Source of the DNA: Kitagawia praeruptora
Taxonomy: Eukaryota > Streptophyta > Magnoliopsida > Apiales > Apiaceae
DNA length: 64,000 nt
Assembly (NCBI GenBank): GCA_037693485.1
Contig: CM075354.1
Location: 158,559,501-158,623,500 of the forward strand
Reading direction: 5' to 3'
Part shown: piece by piece, positions 63,966-64,000 of the stretch
Layout of the letters: the number at the start of each line of letters is the position of its first letter
How positions within the stretch are numbered: the first letter of the stretch is position 1
Notes under the pieces: generated by a model
What the model was told of the DNA's origin: nothing
The model's input: the letters and a program-made list of their open reading frames with translations, nothing else
Databases searched by the model: none
Position numbers and translations under genes: made by a program

Positions 63966-64000
63966 ATGGCAAACAACACAAATCACTTTTCGATACGATC
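63966..64000 (+). CDS. Probable start of Copia gag, truncated by the window
   Basis: ATG at 63966 begins MANNTNHFSIR, which fits the start of Copia Gag proteins that go on with a leucine-rich S-I-L-type motif. Only 11 codons are visible. The call rests on its position, after a PBS and long leader, and on general resemblance. Confidence 0.45.
   Translation, partial: MANNTNHFSIR

Larger units (their letters stand above)
60411..64000 (+). mobile_element. Ty1/Copia retrotransposon 4, 5' part (cut by the window end)
   Basis: A long LTR (60411-62023), PBS (62025-62036), a leader of about 1.9 kb and the probable start of gag (63966). The LTR begins TGTTAGTATTGGTGCCCTAG, a start I know from Copia elements, and ends GAATTCCAACA. 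Without the 3' LTR in the window, integrity and age cannot be judged. Confidence 0.8.

Overview
The window is AT-rich plant nuclear DNA, from a eudicot on the evidence of its gene families and transposons (possibly an asterid; the species cannot be named from sequence alone). Five host protein genes can be supported: the 3' part of a sucrose synthase (125-1504, +), a GT31 glycosyltransferase (1988-2902, -), a four-exon nucleoredoxin-like gene (19598-21917, +), an IMK2/IMK3-type LRR receptor-like kinase (54586-57223, -) and a PRA1 family gene (59532-60203, -). They sit near the two ends and in one island around 20 kb. Most of the rest is mobile DNA.

Layout. 0-5 kb: sucrose synthase and GT31 converge tail to tail, followed by a TRIM-like LTR, a PIF/Harbinger-type MITE and a hAT-like element. 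5-12.3 kb: a Ty1/Copia element with one long intact gag-pol frame but very unequal LTRs; its 3' LTR carries a 40-bp tandem array. 12.3-17.3 kb: a CACTA end, AT-rich degenerate repeats, and a gag-headed coding region with an unrecognised 3' part. 17.3-18.4 kb: an inverted-terminus element bounded by a 16-bp direct repeat. 18.4-22 kb: the nucleoredoxin-like gene. 22.7-28.8 kb: a patchwork of broken Copia pieces, including a reverse-strand Sirevirus-like LTR with eight TTCnnGAA motifs, then a hAT element with a perfect 8-bp target duplication. 31.4-43.6 kb: a 12.1-kb Sirevirus-like element with LTRs, PBS, broken gag and pol, an antisense ORF, a broken extra (env-like) ORF and three polypurine tracts. 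44.6-46.3 kb: a CACTA 5' end with repeated mini-exon-like units, and a Copia protease fragment. 48.7-54.1 kb: a very young Copia element with identical LTRs ending TA...TA, whose 3' LTR was itself hit by a 378-bp foldback MITE with a 9-bp target duplication. 54.6-60.2 kb: the receptor kinase and PRA1 genes. 60.4-64 kb: the 5' LTR, PBS and long leader of another Copia element, whose gag probably starts 35 bases before the window ends.

The host genes do not form a pathway; they look like ordinary single genes separated by nested transposons. The observations most worth a second look are the foldback MITE in the young LTR, the TA...TA LTR termini, the heat-shock-element-like array, the CTGTCA array, the antisense and env-like ORFs of the Sirevirus-like element, the redox-motif-free nucleoredoxin, and the gag-headed ORF of unknown function. 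All calls come from reading the sequence; no database search was run.
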